Source: Monodelphis domestica (Eukaryota; Chordata; Mammalia; Didelphimorphia; Didelphidae). Taken from it: a stretch of 64,000 nt of DNA. The notes below the pieces were generated by a model, which had not been told where the DNA came from, made no database searches, and was given only the letters and a program-made list of their open reading frames with translations. A program made the translations under genes and the position numbers. The stretch lies in NCBI RefSeq assembly GCF_027887165.1, contig NC_077233.1, positions 179,761,207 to 179,825,206 on the forward strand, written 5' to 3'. Positions 1 to 15,500 of this stretch are shown here, piece by piece (positions within the stretch are counted from its first letter, which is position 1; every line of letters starts with the position of its first letter).

Positions 1-1550
1 TTATGTTTAAGATTAGTACAGGCCCATTAGTGTCAGAACTTGAAGAAATCAGGTTCCAGGTAGATAGAAATTTTTATAAACATGCATGACAATTCCTACA
101 TTGTTTGATGAGGCAGCAGATGCTTGGTTTTATGGGATACCCCATTCACTAGGATTTTCCTGGCAGACTAGGAAATGTTTTTATAGTTGTTGGATTGATT
201 TAACCCTCTGGGCAAGGGTTAAAAGAGAAAGAGTCATTTATAAACCCACTGGCCTTATACCAAGATAATGAGACATAAACAAACTGAGAATGTTAGGTTT
301 AGATCAATATCTCACCCCCTATACCAGGATACAGTCAAAATGGATATATGATTTAAATATAAAGAATGATAGTATAAGGAAATTAGGGAAACATAGAATA
401 GTTTACCTATTAGGTCTAGGGAGAAGGGAAGAATTTATGACCGAATAAGAGATAAAGAACTTTATAAGATGTAAAATGAATAACTTTGATTGTATCAAAT
501 TAAAAAGGTTTTGTTCAAACAAAACCAATGCAACCAAGATTAGAAGAGAAGCAACAAACTGGAGAAAATTTTTATAACAAATTTCTCTGATAAAGGTCTC
601 ATTTCTCAAATAAGAACTAAATCAAAATTTATAAGAATCCAAGTCATTCCCTAACTGATAAATGGTCAAAGGGTGTGAATAGGCAGTTTTCAGATGAAGA
701 AATCAAAGCTATCAATAAATATATGAAAAAAATGTTTTCTAAATTCTAAATCCTTCTTGATTAGAGAAATGCAAATTAAAAGAACTCTGAGGTACCACCT
801 CACATCTATCAGAATGGCCAATATTGTCATATGACAGTAAGGGAAAATAATAAATGTTGGAGGGAAAGTGGCAAAATTGGTACACTCATGCATTGCTGGT
901 GGAATTGTGAGTTGATCCAACCATTCTGAAGGGCAATTTGGAATTATGCCCAAAGGGCTATAAAAAAATGTATACCTTTTGATCCAATAATACCACTACT
1001 AGGTCTGTATCCCAAAGAGATAAAAAAAATGGGAAAGGACCTATTTGTGCAAAAATATTTATAGTTGCACTTTTTTATGCTGGCAAAGAATTGGAAACTA
1101 AAAGAATGTCCCTCAATTAGGGAATGGCTGAACAAATTGTGGTATATGATGGTGATGGGATACTGTTGTGCTATAAGGAATGATGAACAGAATTATTTCA
1201 GAAATAACTGGAAAGACCTACTGATACAGAGTGAAATAAGTAGAACCAGGAGAACATTATACACAGTAACTGAAATATTGTTGGATGATCAAATGTGACT
1301 TTGCTACTAACATCAATACAATGATCTAGGACAATTCTGAAGGACTTTATAAAAAGAGAATGCTATCCACCTCCAGAGAAAGAACTGCTGGAGTATAAAT
1401 ATAGTTGAAGAATGTGATTTATCACTTATTTATATGGGTATATGATTTGAGATTTTGTTTTAGAAGATTATTCACTTATAAAAATAAATATGTTAACATG
1501 TTTTGCATGATAATACATGTATAACCCAGAAAAAAATTAAAATAAAAAAT
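1..1550 (+). repeat. L1 LINE, 3' part (end of ORF2, 3' UTR, A-rich tail)
   Basis: The sequence resembles the 3' end of marsupial L1, including the ORF2 C-terminal region around 690-1300 (for example the stretch near 880-1000 that corresponds to the L1 ACCATTCTGGAGGGCAATTT region) and an A-rich end near 1530-1550. It is 5'-truncated by the window edge and has frame breaks, so it is inactive. It lies in an ABAT intron. Confidence 0.85.
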
Positions 1551-1555
1551 TTGAA

Positions 1556-1950
1556 GATGAAGCCAAAGCAATCTTGAGAAGAAAATATATATCTCTAAAA
1601 CAAAAAAGCAAAAGAACAGATCAGTGAATTGGAAATCTGACTAAAGGTGCCAGAAATCCAACAAATTAAGAAATCCTAATTAAATAACAAGTAAAGAGTC
1701 CTGAAAAATCAAGGAAGAGATTAACAAAATTGGGGTGGGGAAACATTTAATGAATAAATAGAATTGGGAACTGTTTAAAAAAATAAAATAGGTAAACTAC
1801 TAGCTAATTTAATTTAAAAGAAGAGCAGACCAACTTATTAGTATCAAAAATGAAAAAGAATTCACTACAAACTATAAAGAGCATTAGAAACTATTTTGCC
1901 CAACTATACTGACAAATGAAATAGATGAATATTTACAAAAATATAAAACA
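1556..1950 (+). repeat. L1-like LINE fragment
   Basis: A-rich sequence resembling an internal ORF2 part of L1, including a stretch near 1890-1950 (ACTATTTTGCCCAACTATA and following). It starts just after the poly-A of the previous L1 and is cut by the SINE at 1951. Confidence 0.55.
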
Positions 1951-2140
1951 GGAGGCAGCTGGATGGCTTAGTGGATTAAGAGCCAGGCCTAGAGATGGGA
2001 GGTCCTAGGTTCAAATCTGGCCTCAGATGCTTCCTAGCTGTGTAACCCTGGGCAAGTCACTTAACCTCCATTGCCTAGCCCTTACTACTCTTCTGCCTTG
2101 GAACTAACACACAGTATTGATTCTTAGACAGAAGGTAAGG
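1951..2140 (+). repeat. tRNA-derived CORE-SINE, 5' portion (interrupted)
   Basis: Shows the SINE head GGAGGCAGCTGGATGGCTTA, the box-B-like GGTTCAAATCTGGCCTCAGA and the CORE TGTAACCCTGGGCAAGTCAC. It stops at GAAGGTAAGG; the rest of the SINE tail (TAAGGGTTTTTATT) resumes at 3021. Confidence 0.85.
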
Positions 2141-3020
2141 TTTAGTGAACTGTCCAGTGGACACCTCAGAGGGTGATGGTCCTTTGCCTAAATGAGACCA
2201 TTCAGTCGAATAATGGAGAAGCACTACGTGTTCAGTCCCACATGCATGGGCAGAACACTATGCCATGGCACAGAGGTTTGTTTATTATATAGGCTTAGTG
2301 AGTATATACGTCTTTGGCACACAATCAGTTTTCTAGATATATGTTTCCATAGAACTTAACAATAGACATGTAGCCTAAGGAGATAGTCAATGAAACATTG
2401 TTGCTATAGATGAATGACATAAACAGGGTGATCTAGAGGTTAGTTCTCCCTGACCTAGGAGGTGACCAATTAGGAGGATCATTGTTACTTTTGGTCAGCT
2501 TTCACAATCAATCACAATTACTTAGGATATGGATAACAAAACATTTCATGTCTAAGTACAGGGTTAGAAGGTAATTTGAGACAGGTCAAATTTGGGGTTT
2601 TCCTCAATTTACAAGTTCTATTTTTCTTGTGTTACTTTAAAGCACCTGGCAATGTTGCCTGGTTTCTGTCTGCAGTGGAATGTGTCTTGAAGGTGATTGA
2701 TGTTCTTGGCTTGCCTTGCTTGTAATGGGAGTGAATGTAACTGTGGAGAGGGAAAGGAGGGGAGTAATGGTCTTTAGGTTTTAATTCTTTGAATGTAATC
2801 TTTTAGGGTAATAATCTGGGGGGATTAAGGTGGGATATATGTTTATTCCATAAGCCTTTGCTCTTATATTATTTCTTTTGTGTTGGAGAAAGAACAATAA
2901 TCATCCATTAGTGAGGGAAGTTAAAGAGAGAGAAGTCACAGAGGGGGATCAGTGGGGATCTCGCCCCCATTTCCCAAGACTGTGACTCTGTCAGACAGCA
3001 TGGGTGATGGCTTCCAACAA
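2141..3020 (-). mobile_element. 880-bp LTR-like insert (probable solo LTR, fossil)
   Basis: An 880-bp block interrupts the SINE and is flanked by the 5-bp direct repeat TAAGG (2136-2140 and 3021-3025). No coding capacity is evident. The minus-strand reading starts TTGTTGGAAGC, close to a TG-type LTR start, and a 5-bp duplication would fit an ERVL-type or related solo LTR, but the extreme ends are not clean TG...CA. It is younger than the SINE it splits. Confidence 0.45.
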
Positions 3021-3035
3021 TAAGGGTTTTTATTC
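3021..3035 (+). repeat. Displaced 3' tail of the interrupted SINE
   Basis: TAAGGGTTTTTATT matches the usual end of other SINE copies in this window (for example at 13010-13025 and 43855-43867), showing where the SINE continues after the insert. Confidence 0.7.
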
Positions 3036-3038
3036 ACA

Positions 3039-3095
3039 TATACGTGTGTGTGTGTGTGTGTATGCACACATATATATATATATGTATATATACAA
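3039..3095. repeat. (GT)n/(TA)n microsatellite
   Basis: Alternating GTGTGT then TATATA runs right after the SINE tail. Confidence 0.9.
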
Positions 3096-3360
3096 CATCC
3101 ATGGAAACTTCCTTTTTAAAAGGGACTTGTTTTTATACATAATTGGGAAAAAATAAAATATTACTGAACTAAAAAAATGTCATATGATTTTGATTGTCTT
3201 CTCCCTTCAGATTTTTAAAAGTTTTGTGGAGGAAGAATTTGACAATAGCCGTATTTTCTTCTTTGACCTGACTTGAGAGAAGTTTCACTCCCTTTTCCCC
3301 TGCCCCATCCTTCCTGGAAGTTTATATGATTTCACTTTCCTGTTTCTTCCTATGCTTCAG

Positions 3361-7454
<4,094 letters not shown>

Positions 7455-7990
7455 AGGATTATTTTTCCATTGCACTAAAAAGGTCTCAACCTCTACAACT
7501 GTCAAATTGATTAGTTTGCCTATGTCATATTTTCACTTAAAGTACCAAAAGGAGAATCCATAAACTGGAGGGCTGTTTTTTGTTTGGTAGAGTTGGGCTG
7601 GGTGGGTGGGTGGGAGGGTGTGTTAGGTGGTTAGGAGGAAGAGGAGGGGATTGGTTTGGGTCTTCTTTCCAACTAAGTCTATATCATATGCTGATTTCAA
7701 CACTAAATTCCTCTAGTGCCCTGGACACAGGCAATCTTTGGGCAGGGCTGTCAGCACCCTGCCTAAATTTCTCTTTTAAAGCCAGTCGTGAGACCTGTGC
7801 ATGGGACTGGGAGTCAAAAAACTCCGGAGTTTCAGGTCTAATATCAGATCCCTTCAGTGGCCAGTTTGTTTAACTTCTTCCCTATGCAAAATAACAACAA
7901 AAACAAAATGGGATCACTCTTGTCCAGCCTCACAGGGAGCTTGAGAAGTTTCCTTTCTTCACTGAGGTACAGAACTAAGGAATAAAATTG
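7455..7990 (+). other. ABAT: Candidate ABAT 3' UTR
   Basis: Sequence after the ABAT stop is mostly non-repetitive. The first good polyadenylation signal on the + strand is AATAAA at 7981-7986. Human ABAT has a longer 3' UTR, so transcription may continue to later signals, for example near 10317 or 10420. The end is inferred. Confidence 0.35.
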
Positions 7991-10740
7991 TATGACAGGT
8001 ATAGAATGATGAGGTCAGGTCAAGACAGAATGGAAAAGAGGGGACTGCCAGCCCTCTTAGAAATGTCAGTTGTGGCCCAGATGTGACCTGACCTCAGGGG
8101 GATTTCATCTGGCTGGCTTAGTGGTCAGCTTTCATTTTATTTCTCCCATTTATGTCCAGTGGAGGGGGCAGGTGCTTGAGTCTTGCCAAAAGGTCTGCTA
8201 TCAGAGGCTAAAGAAGGCCTCTAGTCTGACTAGAAGTTTGGGAAAGAAGGGAGTGAGGAGAGGAGCACAGAAAACATTGCTGCTGCCTTGGACCTCAGAC
8301 AGACTCCCCATTTCCATACATATCTGTCATTCCAAATTGCTTGTTAATGTTACTGACTGTCAGGTAATACTTTCATACACAAGAATTGCCATCTCTGGGT
8401 TTCCATAGGAACACAGTTTAAGGGAAAGGTCTGAAGCACAAGCCTGCAGCCTCACTCCTCAGAAAACAACACTGGAAACAGGGGCCACAGAATCACTTAA
8501 TCTTCTTGTCTCTGATAAAGAATATAATATTAGAGGTCTTTCACCCTATCCTCCACAGACACCTTCCCACTCCCAACAAAACATTGTTCTTTGTCTCTAC
8601 ATGTTGTTTTTCAACATCCGCTCCATTTCTGAGGAGCTCTGTGAAAAGCTTAGCTGTTATGCAGAGTAAGTCTGTTGCTTGACTAGATTCTTCTTGAGGG
8701 AAGCATCCATATTAAAGAGATTTATCAATTCATGTACAAGAACTGTAAATATGGAATATTAATTGCTGGTTTGTTCTGGGTGGATTCATTGTATTGTCAT
8801 TCAAAATATCTATTAGAAAGATATTTTCTTAGGATGTAGAATATGCTAATGTTCATTTCCTTTCTCTTACATAATTGGATGGTGCCAAAAACTAATTTAG
8901 CATTATTTTACTTTGAAAATATTTTGAACTGACTAGCTCTAAATGGTGATCATCATCCTAAATATTGATCAAATGAAAGCAAGGAACTGTAGTTGGTCTA
9001 GCTTCTATCCCTGAATGCCACTTGTTCAACTCTGAGCTAATCATTTCACTTTCAGGTGCCTCCATTTCATATTCTATAAAATGGCCATAACAAGGCTAAG
9101 CACTAGGCCCTTTTACAAATTTTCACCCAAAGATTTCAAAATCATTAAAATCTCCAGAGCCAGCAGGCATCCATATTAATATTGTTGCAAATGACTGAAT
9201 GCCAGCTATTTTATATAGCCAGGAAGAATTAGCAAATTCATAAATTATGACAATTGGCATTTTTATCCTAACAGCTATTAAAAATTTATTTTAGTATAAA
9301 ATTCTGCCTTAATTAGAGCCATTAGCACCCACAAAAAAAAACAAAGAATGTCTGACTTCCTTCCCCACCGTTTGCATCCAAAACCAGGGACCCAGGCTAG
9401 GCCAATAGTTTCATATGCTGACATCTCCAATAAAAGCATGAGACCTTTTTGACCTAACTATACATATAAATGAAAACACAATTCATGAATTTGCTAAGTG
9501 TTCTTCCTGACTATGGACGTTAGCCAACTTTTAGCCATAAATTAAATACTCCAGTGAATGAGGTTGTATAAATTTCTCAAAGGCTTTCTTAGCCAGGATC
9601 TAATTGATAATTTCGTTTTCTTGGGTGGGGAGTCTGGATCCAGTTTTATGCTGTCTTCCCTCTAGGGGTTGGCCTGGAAATGTAATTATTTCACCTAAAA
9701 AGAGGTTTCCTTAGATATTATTCACTCATTACTAAGGAACATTCCTTCTAGAAAATGTTTTTAAATGCCTCTTTAACAGGTCAATGTTGACCCAAGGCAT
9801 AATGGGTAGCCTGGAAAGTCCATTGAGGAAAAATAACTAGTAGAAGCTTGGGGGAAATAATTATATAATCAAAGATTTAAGACTCATAAAAGACAAAGAA
9901 TTGTGACAATGAACAGGAAAATTTAACTAACCTGATTTCATAGTAGACCTAACAGGCATGCAGCCACTAAGGGCAGATCAAGTGAGGAAGACCTTCATTG
10001 GCCAACAACTGGAAAATAGCTCAGCTCATAAAATGTATCAATTTAGTAGATTTTAGTAAGTGTCTCTAGCAAGTCAAGTACTTTTACAAAAAACAAGGTC
10101 TAGTAATATCAAGTCCTATTCACATCCTCACTTTTATTATAAATGGGTGTTTTTTTTATAATTTTTACTGACACTCAGTAACCATGTAAAATTGTGCACA
10201 ACATAGATATATATATTCATATATATTTATCAGATCATGATAGACAACTTAACTAGAGAGCACTGCATACCTAAGTATAAGAAGTGATATTGTTTACAGT
10301 GTTCTGTGGACAGTGCCAAATAAATGTCAAAGAAACTAACTACACTTCACAATGTAACTGCTGACCATATATACAATTCCATGAATTAAATCCATTTCCT
10401 ATGTTAATCAATATTCTTAAATAAAATATTTATAATTGAATATCTCCAATGTAAATGTGATCTCTTTCATAGCTACAATCACTTGGTCTTCCACGGGTCT
10501 ATGGGTATGGTGGTCAATGTCAGTGTATTAGGTAAGAAGGCATTGACATCTTAGGAAGATCTTAACAGTAATGGAAGGAGATATTGGAATCACTGAGTGA
10601 CTGAAGCTATACACTTAGTAAGCATTTAGTAGATGTAAAATAGACACTTTTTTAAAGGTAATTGAGATTCTGCCTTAATAAGGGCTATTTGCTTGAGTCT
10701 TTATTGCTGTGGTATAAAGAAACTAGACTGGTAGAGAGAG
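7991..10740. other. ABAT downstream region, little repeat content
   Basis: No gene recognised. AT-rich and mostly unique, apart from a MIR piece near 9000-9080 and the inverted-repeat region 9200-9530. It may include distal ABAT 3' UTR. Confidence 0.5.
9200..9530. repeat. Inverted-repeat block with a related copy near 6500-6590
   Basis: The arm at 9218-9246 (AGGAAGAATTAGCAAATTCA) is nearly the reverse complement of 9480-9512. A 22-base word at about 9409-9430 is the exact reverse complement of one at about 6569-6590, with weaker similarity on one side. Family not recognised. Confidence 0.5.
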
Positions 10741-10751
10741 ACCTTCTTTTC

Positions 10752-11467
10752 CAGTGATGTCAAACTCAAATTGAATTAGAGGCAATTGACCCATACACAA
10801 AAATCCCTGTGGGCTGCATACTGTTATAAGGAAGAGAGGGTTAGAGCAACTTTGCTGTCCGGCTGCCCTAACCGCCTAAATCTCCAATCCCTGATCTTGG
10901 CTAAATTAAACTAAACCCTCCTTAGCTGGTTTTAAGGAAAGGGTCTGTGTAAGCCTGAGAGAGGGCCCAGGGAAGGTCCTAGATCCAAAAGGACCCAGGC
11001 CTGGTCTCACATTCAGATGCCAGATGGTTCAGGATCACCAAGAACTGAAGTAGATAAAACCAATCAGCAAAGCAGGCAAGGCAGCAGAGTAGCAGAACAG
11101 TTAGGGCAGCCAGATAGCAAAACAACATAGGGAATAGAGGGTAATATAAGGTAGTATCAGCCACTATGGAAAAGCAGCTCATCTCTCTAGGTCAAAACCA
11201 GAGAAAGACCCCTAAACCTCAGTTAACTGTCTCTTCCTTACTTTCCATTCTAGAATTCTCTCCCTGTTAGTCTCATGCCTTGCAAAATTGCTCTAACCCT
11301 CTCTTCCTTATAATAATACTGACTTGGTTTTTAAACCTATTATCTATGGAGTTTATATTTATCCATAGGGTTTTGGTATTTTTATTTGTCAAATATTTCC
11401 CAATTACATTTTAATCTAGTTTGGGCCAAACTCAGGAGTGTTGTGGGTCAAGTTTTTGACACTTCTA
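10752..11467. mobile_element. hAT-like nonautonomous DNA transposon (host copy, split)
   Basis: The left end CAGTGATGTCAAACTCAAAT, the middle GGGCTGCATACTG and the right part AATATTTCCCAATTACATTT then TTTTTGACACTTCTA resemble a Charlie/hAT-type element known from marsupials. It is interrupted by a 490-bp insert at 10824-11313. The right end is diverged and its own target duplication is not clear. Confidence 0.6.
10824..11313. mobile_element. 490-bp element with perfect 26-bp terminal inverted repeats
   Basis: Left end 10824-10849 (TTATAAGGAAGAGAGGG...) and right end 11288-11313 are exact reverse complements over 26 bp. The 8-bp flanks are GCATACTG and TAATACTG, sharing ATACTG, and fit a target duplication in the host hAT. 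There is no transposase; the superfamily is uncertain, with hAT possible from the 8-bp flank. Confidence 0.75.
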
Positions 11468-11479
11468 ATCTAAGCCAAT

Positions 11480-11580
11480 CCCCTCCTTTTTATAGCCAAG
11501 GAAAGGGACCTAGAGAAGGTAAGCAACTTGTCCAAGGTCACACAGGTAATAAGCAGCAGAAATGGAATTTGAACCTAGTC
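11480..11580 (-). repeat. MIR-like SINE, antisense
   Basis: AAGGAAAGGGACCTAGAGAA, then ACTTGTCCAAGGTCACACAG, the reverse complement of the MIR CORE. Confidence 0.75.
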
Positions 11581-12180
11581 CTCTTTTGTATTTTCCTTCT
11601 CTTTTCTCCCCGCTTAGTAACCTAATTAGATATGTGTCTTCTTGTCCTCTAAAACAAGTATGCAGTATTTCCTTAAAGATAATTTTTACTCTTAAATATG
11701 AATCCTCATCACCTGCACAATTTATAGCCCTAAATGAATCTCAGAGTGAACTCAGGCTGTTAATCAGTAAAATGATTATTTTATAAACAGAGTCTATATA
11801 AACACAGCCAGAGGTAGTAAAGCCTCCTGATTAATAACACAGGATGTTACAGTTGAATGGAATAGCATCAAAACAAGGCCATAAAAATTGGACTCTGGTT
11901 TTTATGCAGGGGAGTGAAAAGGGAGGCTTGTTAAAGGGTGCCATATTACTTTCAAGAAACAGACCTACAAGCTCAAATGTCATAAAAAACTAATTAAAAG
12001 CCCCTAACCCTAGTTACTTTTAAACTTTAGCAAACACAAACCAACGAACAATAATTAGCCTGCCAAATAAGTTATAGTCCATGAATGTTAAAGTTCTATC
12101 ATATCCATTGGAATAATAGTAATAGCCAATGCAAAAAAAAAAAGTCTGGCCCTGCTCCTTGAAGGCAGTGTATACTATAT

Positions 12181-12425
12181 TTTTTTAAGTACAAGGTAAT
12201 TTTATTTTTTTTCCATTTGAATTAGTTTATTTAGTCAATTTAGAACATTATTCCTTGGTTACAATTATCACATTATTTCCCTCCCTCCCCTCCACCCACC
12301 CTTCCTGCAGCTGACACGCAGTTTCATTGGGTATTACATGTGTCCTTGATCAGAACCTATTTCCATGCTGTTGATGTTTGCAGTAGGATGTTCATTTAGA
12401 GTCTACATCCCCAACCATTATACTA
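12181..12425 (-). repeat. LINE-derived fragment (marsupial L1-related, tentative)
   Basis: T-rich start, then ACATTATTCCTTGGTTACAA and CTCCCTCCCCTCCACCCACC, a combination recalled from marsupial L1-associated repeats. Family assignment is tentative. Confidence 0.4.
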
Positions 12426-12645
12426 TTTTTCAATGATGGTACTTTAAGTTTGCAAGGCACTTTACAAATATTATCTCATTTAATCTTCACAACAATCCTG
12501 GGAATAAGTACTACTATTATCTCCATGTTATAAAGAAACTGAGGCAGATGGAGGTTAAATTGACTTGCCCAGGGTCACACAGCTAGTGAGGGCATATTTG
12601 AATTTAGCTATTCCTAACTCTAGGCCCAGAACACTGTGGCACATT
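12425..12645 (-). repeat. MIR SINE, antisense
   Basis: TTTGCAAGGCACTTTACAAA, AACTGAGGCAGATGGAGG and GACTTGCCCAGGGTCACACA are the reverse complement of MIR/CORE. Confidence 0.85.
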
Positions 12646-12822
12646 TTTATTTGTGAATCCCAGGCACCTAGCACTGTCTTACATATCATCAAATGAATAT
12701 TTGCTGAATTAACTAAAATTCAACAAATACCAATAAAGTCTATTACTGGATAAATTTAATCTTTAGCAGAGATGTACTATCAATACAATTCCCTTCATTT
12801 CTATACTTATTAAGAATATTCC

Positions 12823-13035
12823 AGGGGGCAGCTGGGTAGCTCAGTGGGTTGAAAGCCATGCCTAGAGATGGGAGGTCCTAGGTTCCAATCTGGCCTCAGA
12901 TACTTTCCAGCTGTGTGACCCTGAGCAAGTCACTTGATCCCCATTGCCTAGTTCTTACCACTCTTCTGCCTTGAAACCAACACACAGTATTGATTCCAAG
13001 ATGGAAGGTAAGGGTTTATTTTAAAAAAAAAAATA
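12823..13035 (+). repeat. tRNA-derived CORE-SINE
   Basis: Full-length copy from AGGGGGCAGCTGGGTAGCTC to AAGGTAAGGGTTTATTTT with an A-rich tail. Confidence 0.9.
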
Positions 13036-13139
13036 ATAATAATATTCTATGTGCAGAGCATTATGCTAGGAGTTACAAAGTTCAAATAAGGCAGTAGCTA
13101 CCCTTATGGAGCTAGTGAAGTGGGAGAGGTGAAGTCTGC

Positions 13140-14090
13140 AATCAATCAACAAGCATTTATTAAACACTAACCATATATCAGAATGTGCTAGGTGCTAAAA
13201 AAAAGTCAAAAAGGAAATAGTGCCTAACCTCTAATAACTATAAAACATTATAAGTGCATTAGAGGTGGAAAGCAAAATGCTATGAAAGCAAGGAGGAAGA
13301 CCAACTCATTAGATCAAGAAGGTGCCTTCTAAGTAGCATTTGAGTTAGGATTTAAAAGATGTAAGGGAATTCAATAGACTAAGAAGAAAAAAGAGGATAT
13401 TCCAGGCATGACAAGCAATGTAAGAATAAATGAGCACTTACTACATGCCAAACATTATGTTAAAAACTAAGACAAATGGAAAAAGTGAGACAGCCTTAGC
13501 TCTCAAAAAATTCACTGTACTTGGAGTAAGACAAGAAGAAACTGCCAGCTATAAGGCAGATAGAAAGGCTCACAAGTCCTAAGGATGTGGCAGTATAATA
13601 AATATTAGTGCAGATAGAGGGCCCATGGGTCCTTAGACTACATAAATTAAGTCATTTGACAATGCTGGGACCACAACATAGAGGCCAAGCATATAGTAAG
13701 ATCTGAAGGACCTTAGTAAGCCACATCAAGGCAGATGGTAAGACCCAATAGTCCGCTATGTCACCAGGAGGGAATCATTGGATTCCCTTCTATCTCATGA
13801 GTTCTAGAACAGCCAGGGGCCAGAGGAGGGGCCAGGGATGGAAGGCAAGAAAGAAAAGGCCACCTCTTGTGGAGATGAGTCTTCTCTTACTCCAGCCATA
13901 TTGGGGTATAGAGAACAATACAGTATAGCTGGAGCGTAAATAGGTTGGGAGAAGAGGGGAGTAATATAAGATAGGGCTGGAAAGGTAAGAAGATGTTATT
14001 TTCTTGAGGATCTTGAAAGGTAGGAAGAGGAATTTTAACTTTACTTAGTAGACAATAGAAAGCCATCAAAGATTCTGATACATAGGAAAC
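13140..14090 (-). repeat. L2 LINE, antisense
   Basis: Starts with the reverse complement of the L2 3' end (CAAGCATTTATTAAACACTA). The homologous start motif occurs again near 13425, so two overlapping or nested copies are possible. Confidence 0.6.
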
Positions 14091-14094
14091 ACTT

Positions 14095-15070
14095 CAAATC
14101 AACAGCATTTAAGTACTGTGGAAACTTAATATTGAATTGGGATATTTTCTGAGAAATGTTCCTCCTTTGGCCCCCAAGAACAGTTTGATTTTAAAGCTGA
14201 GGCAAACAGTTTCTTCCTCCGGGCCATGAAACTGGATTGGATCCAACCAAGTTAAAGACATATCACTGGGCTGGCTTTTGTTACTGGAAAAATGGAAATT
14301 TGCTCCTTATTTATGTGTAATGAATTCATGATTAGGTAATGAAGGTGGCTAGGCAGCCAATGGAAAGCCTCTTGACATCCTTGGAACACTCCCCTTTCTG
14401 GAATGAAGGGGTTCTGGTCACTAATTTAATTTCCTGTGTGACTGTCCTTCAATCAGAGATGTCCTAGGGAGGAACTGAGTTGATGACATAAGAAGGAGTA
14501 TATATTGGCTTGTGCAATAGGAAGTCAACCTTTTTTGGCCAGCCCAGCTAGATAATTCTGCCCAGCTTTAGTTTATCTGTCTCTTTCTGGATTGTGAGGG
14601 AGTCCATCAGCAAGTTAAAAATCTTAAGTAGCATATTAACAAATTAATATTTTTAACTTAAAATACAGCCTTTGGGGAATTTCACACATTACCAGTACCA
14701 TTATGCACAAAAATGAAATAGTTCCAGTCTTCAAGGCACAGCATGACTGGAACCACCATCAAGATAGTGTCTGACTTAAGGCTCCCTAGGCAAACACTTC
14801 AGTGCCTAGGGAAAGGCTATGCACCAGGGCAAGAGGAGGTTCCAAACCTGTACTGGGCTGCCCCCTCTTCCAGAGCCAAACCAGGGCATAGGGTCAGGGA
14901 CAGACTTGAACTGGCAACTTTGTTACCCACTACCCATTTCTGGGTCATAGATCTCTAGAGGGCTGAGGAGGGGAACTTGGCACAGGGGTGGTATTCCCCC
15001 CAGTAGGAAGGCCCTGGGCAGTGTACCAAGAAAGGAGGAAGTTCTGAACACAGCAACACCACTGAAGAGA
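14095..15070. other. Intergenic, no gene recognised
   Basis: No coding exon is seen. A TATATA stretch near 14500 after a GATGACATAAG motif looks promoter-like and could be LTR debris, but no ends or duplication were found. Confidence 0.4.
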
Positions 15071-15074
15071 TCCA

Positions 15075-15275
15075 ATGACATGATGTAGCACAGGCAGCCA
15101 GGTGGTATAACAGATAGAGCCGTGAACTTCGAGTCAGAAAGAGCAGAGTTCAAAACCAGTCTCAGACATTACTGTCTCAGTTTCCTCATCTGTAAAATGG
15201 AGATCTCACAAGGTTACTCTAATGATCAAATTAGATAATGTGTAATTTGTAAATACTAGGTTCTATTATGTAGAT
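15075..15275 (+). repeat. CORE-SINE/MIR
   Basis: AGGCAGCCAGGTGGTATAAC head and TTTCCTCATCTGTAAAATGG core. Confidence 0.8.
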
Positions 15276-15329
15276 ATAACAGATTATAATCAAATAAGTT
15301 TGCATGCACAAGGCCAAATTTTGGGCAGT

Positions 15330-15500
15330 ATCATAGGAGCATAACTCTAGAGCTAAAAGGGATTGTATACATTATCTAATATGACTCCATGTTACAAAAG
15401 AGAAATTAGGATTCGAAAGTCAAGTATTATGACTTCCTCAGGGTCATGCACCTACTAAGTGTCCAAGGTCTTCCTGACTCTAGACCAATATGTTCTAGGC
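15330..15500 (-). repeat. MIR-like SINE, antisense
   Basis: GACTCCATGTTACAAAAGAG and GACTTCCTCAGGGTCATGCA resemble reversed MIR; diverged. Confidence 0.5.

Noticed and set aside
1-3360. An earlier ABAT exon (with the residues before ARYPHL) in the left part of the window
   Set aside because: No matching coding stretch with splice sites was seen; the region is L1, SINE and LTR-like sequence, so the exon lies outside.
14440-14620. TATA-like sequence near 14500 as an LTR promoter
   Set aside because: No terminal repeats, target duplication or recognisable LTR ends were found.
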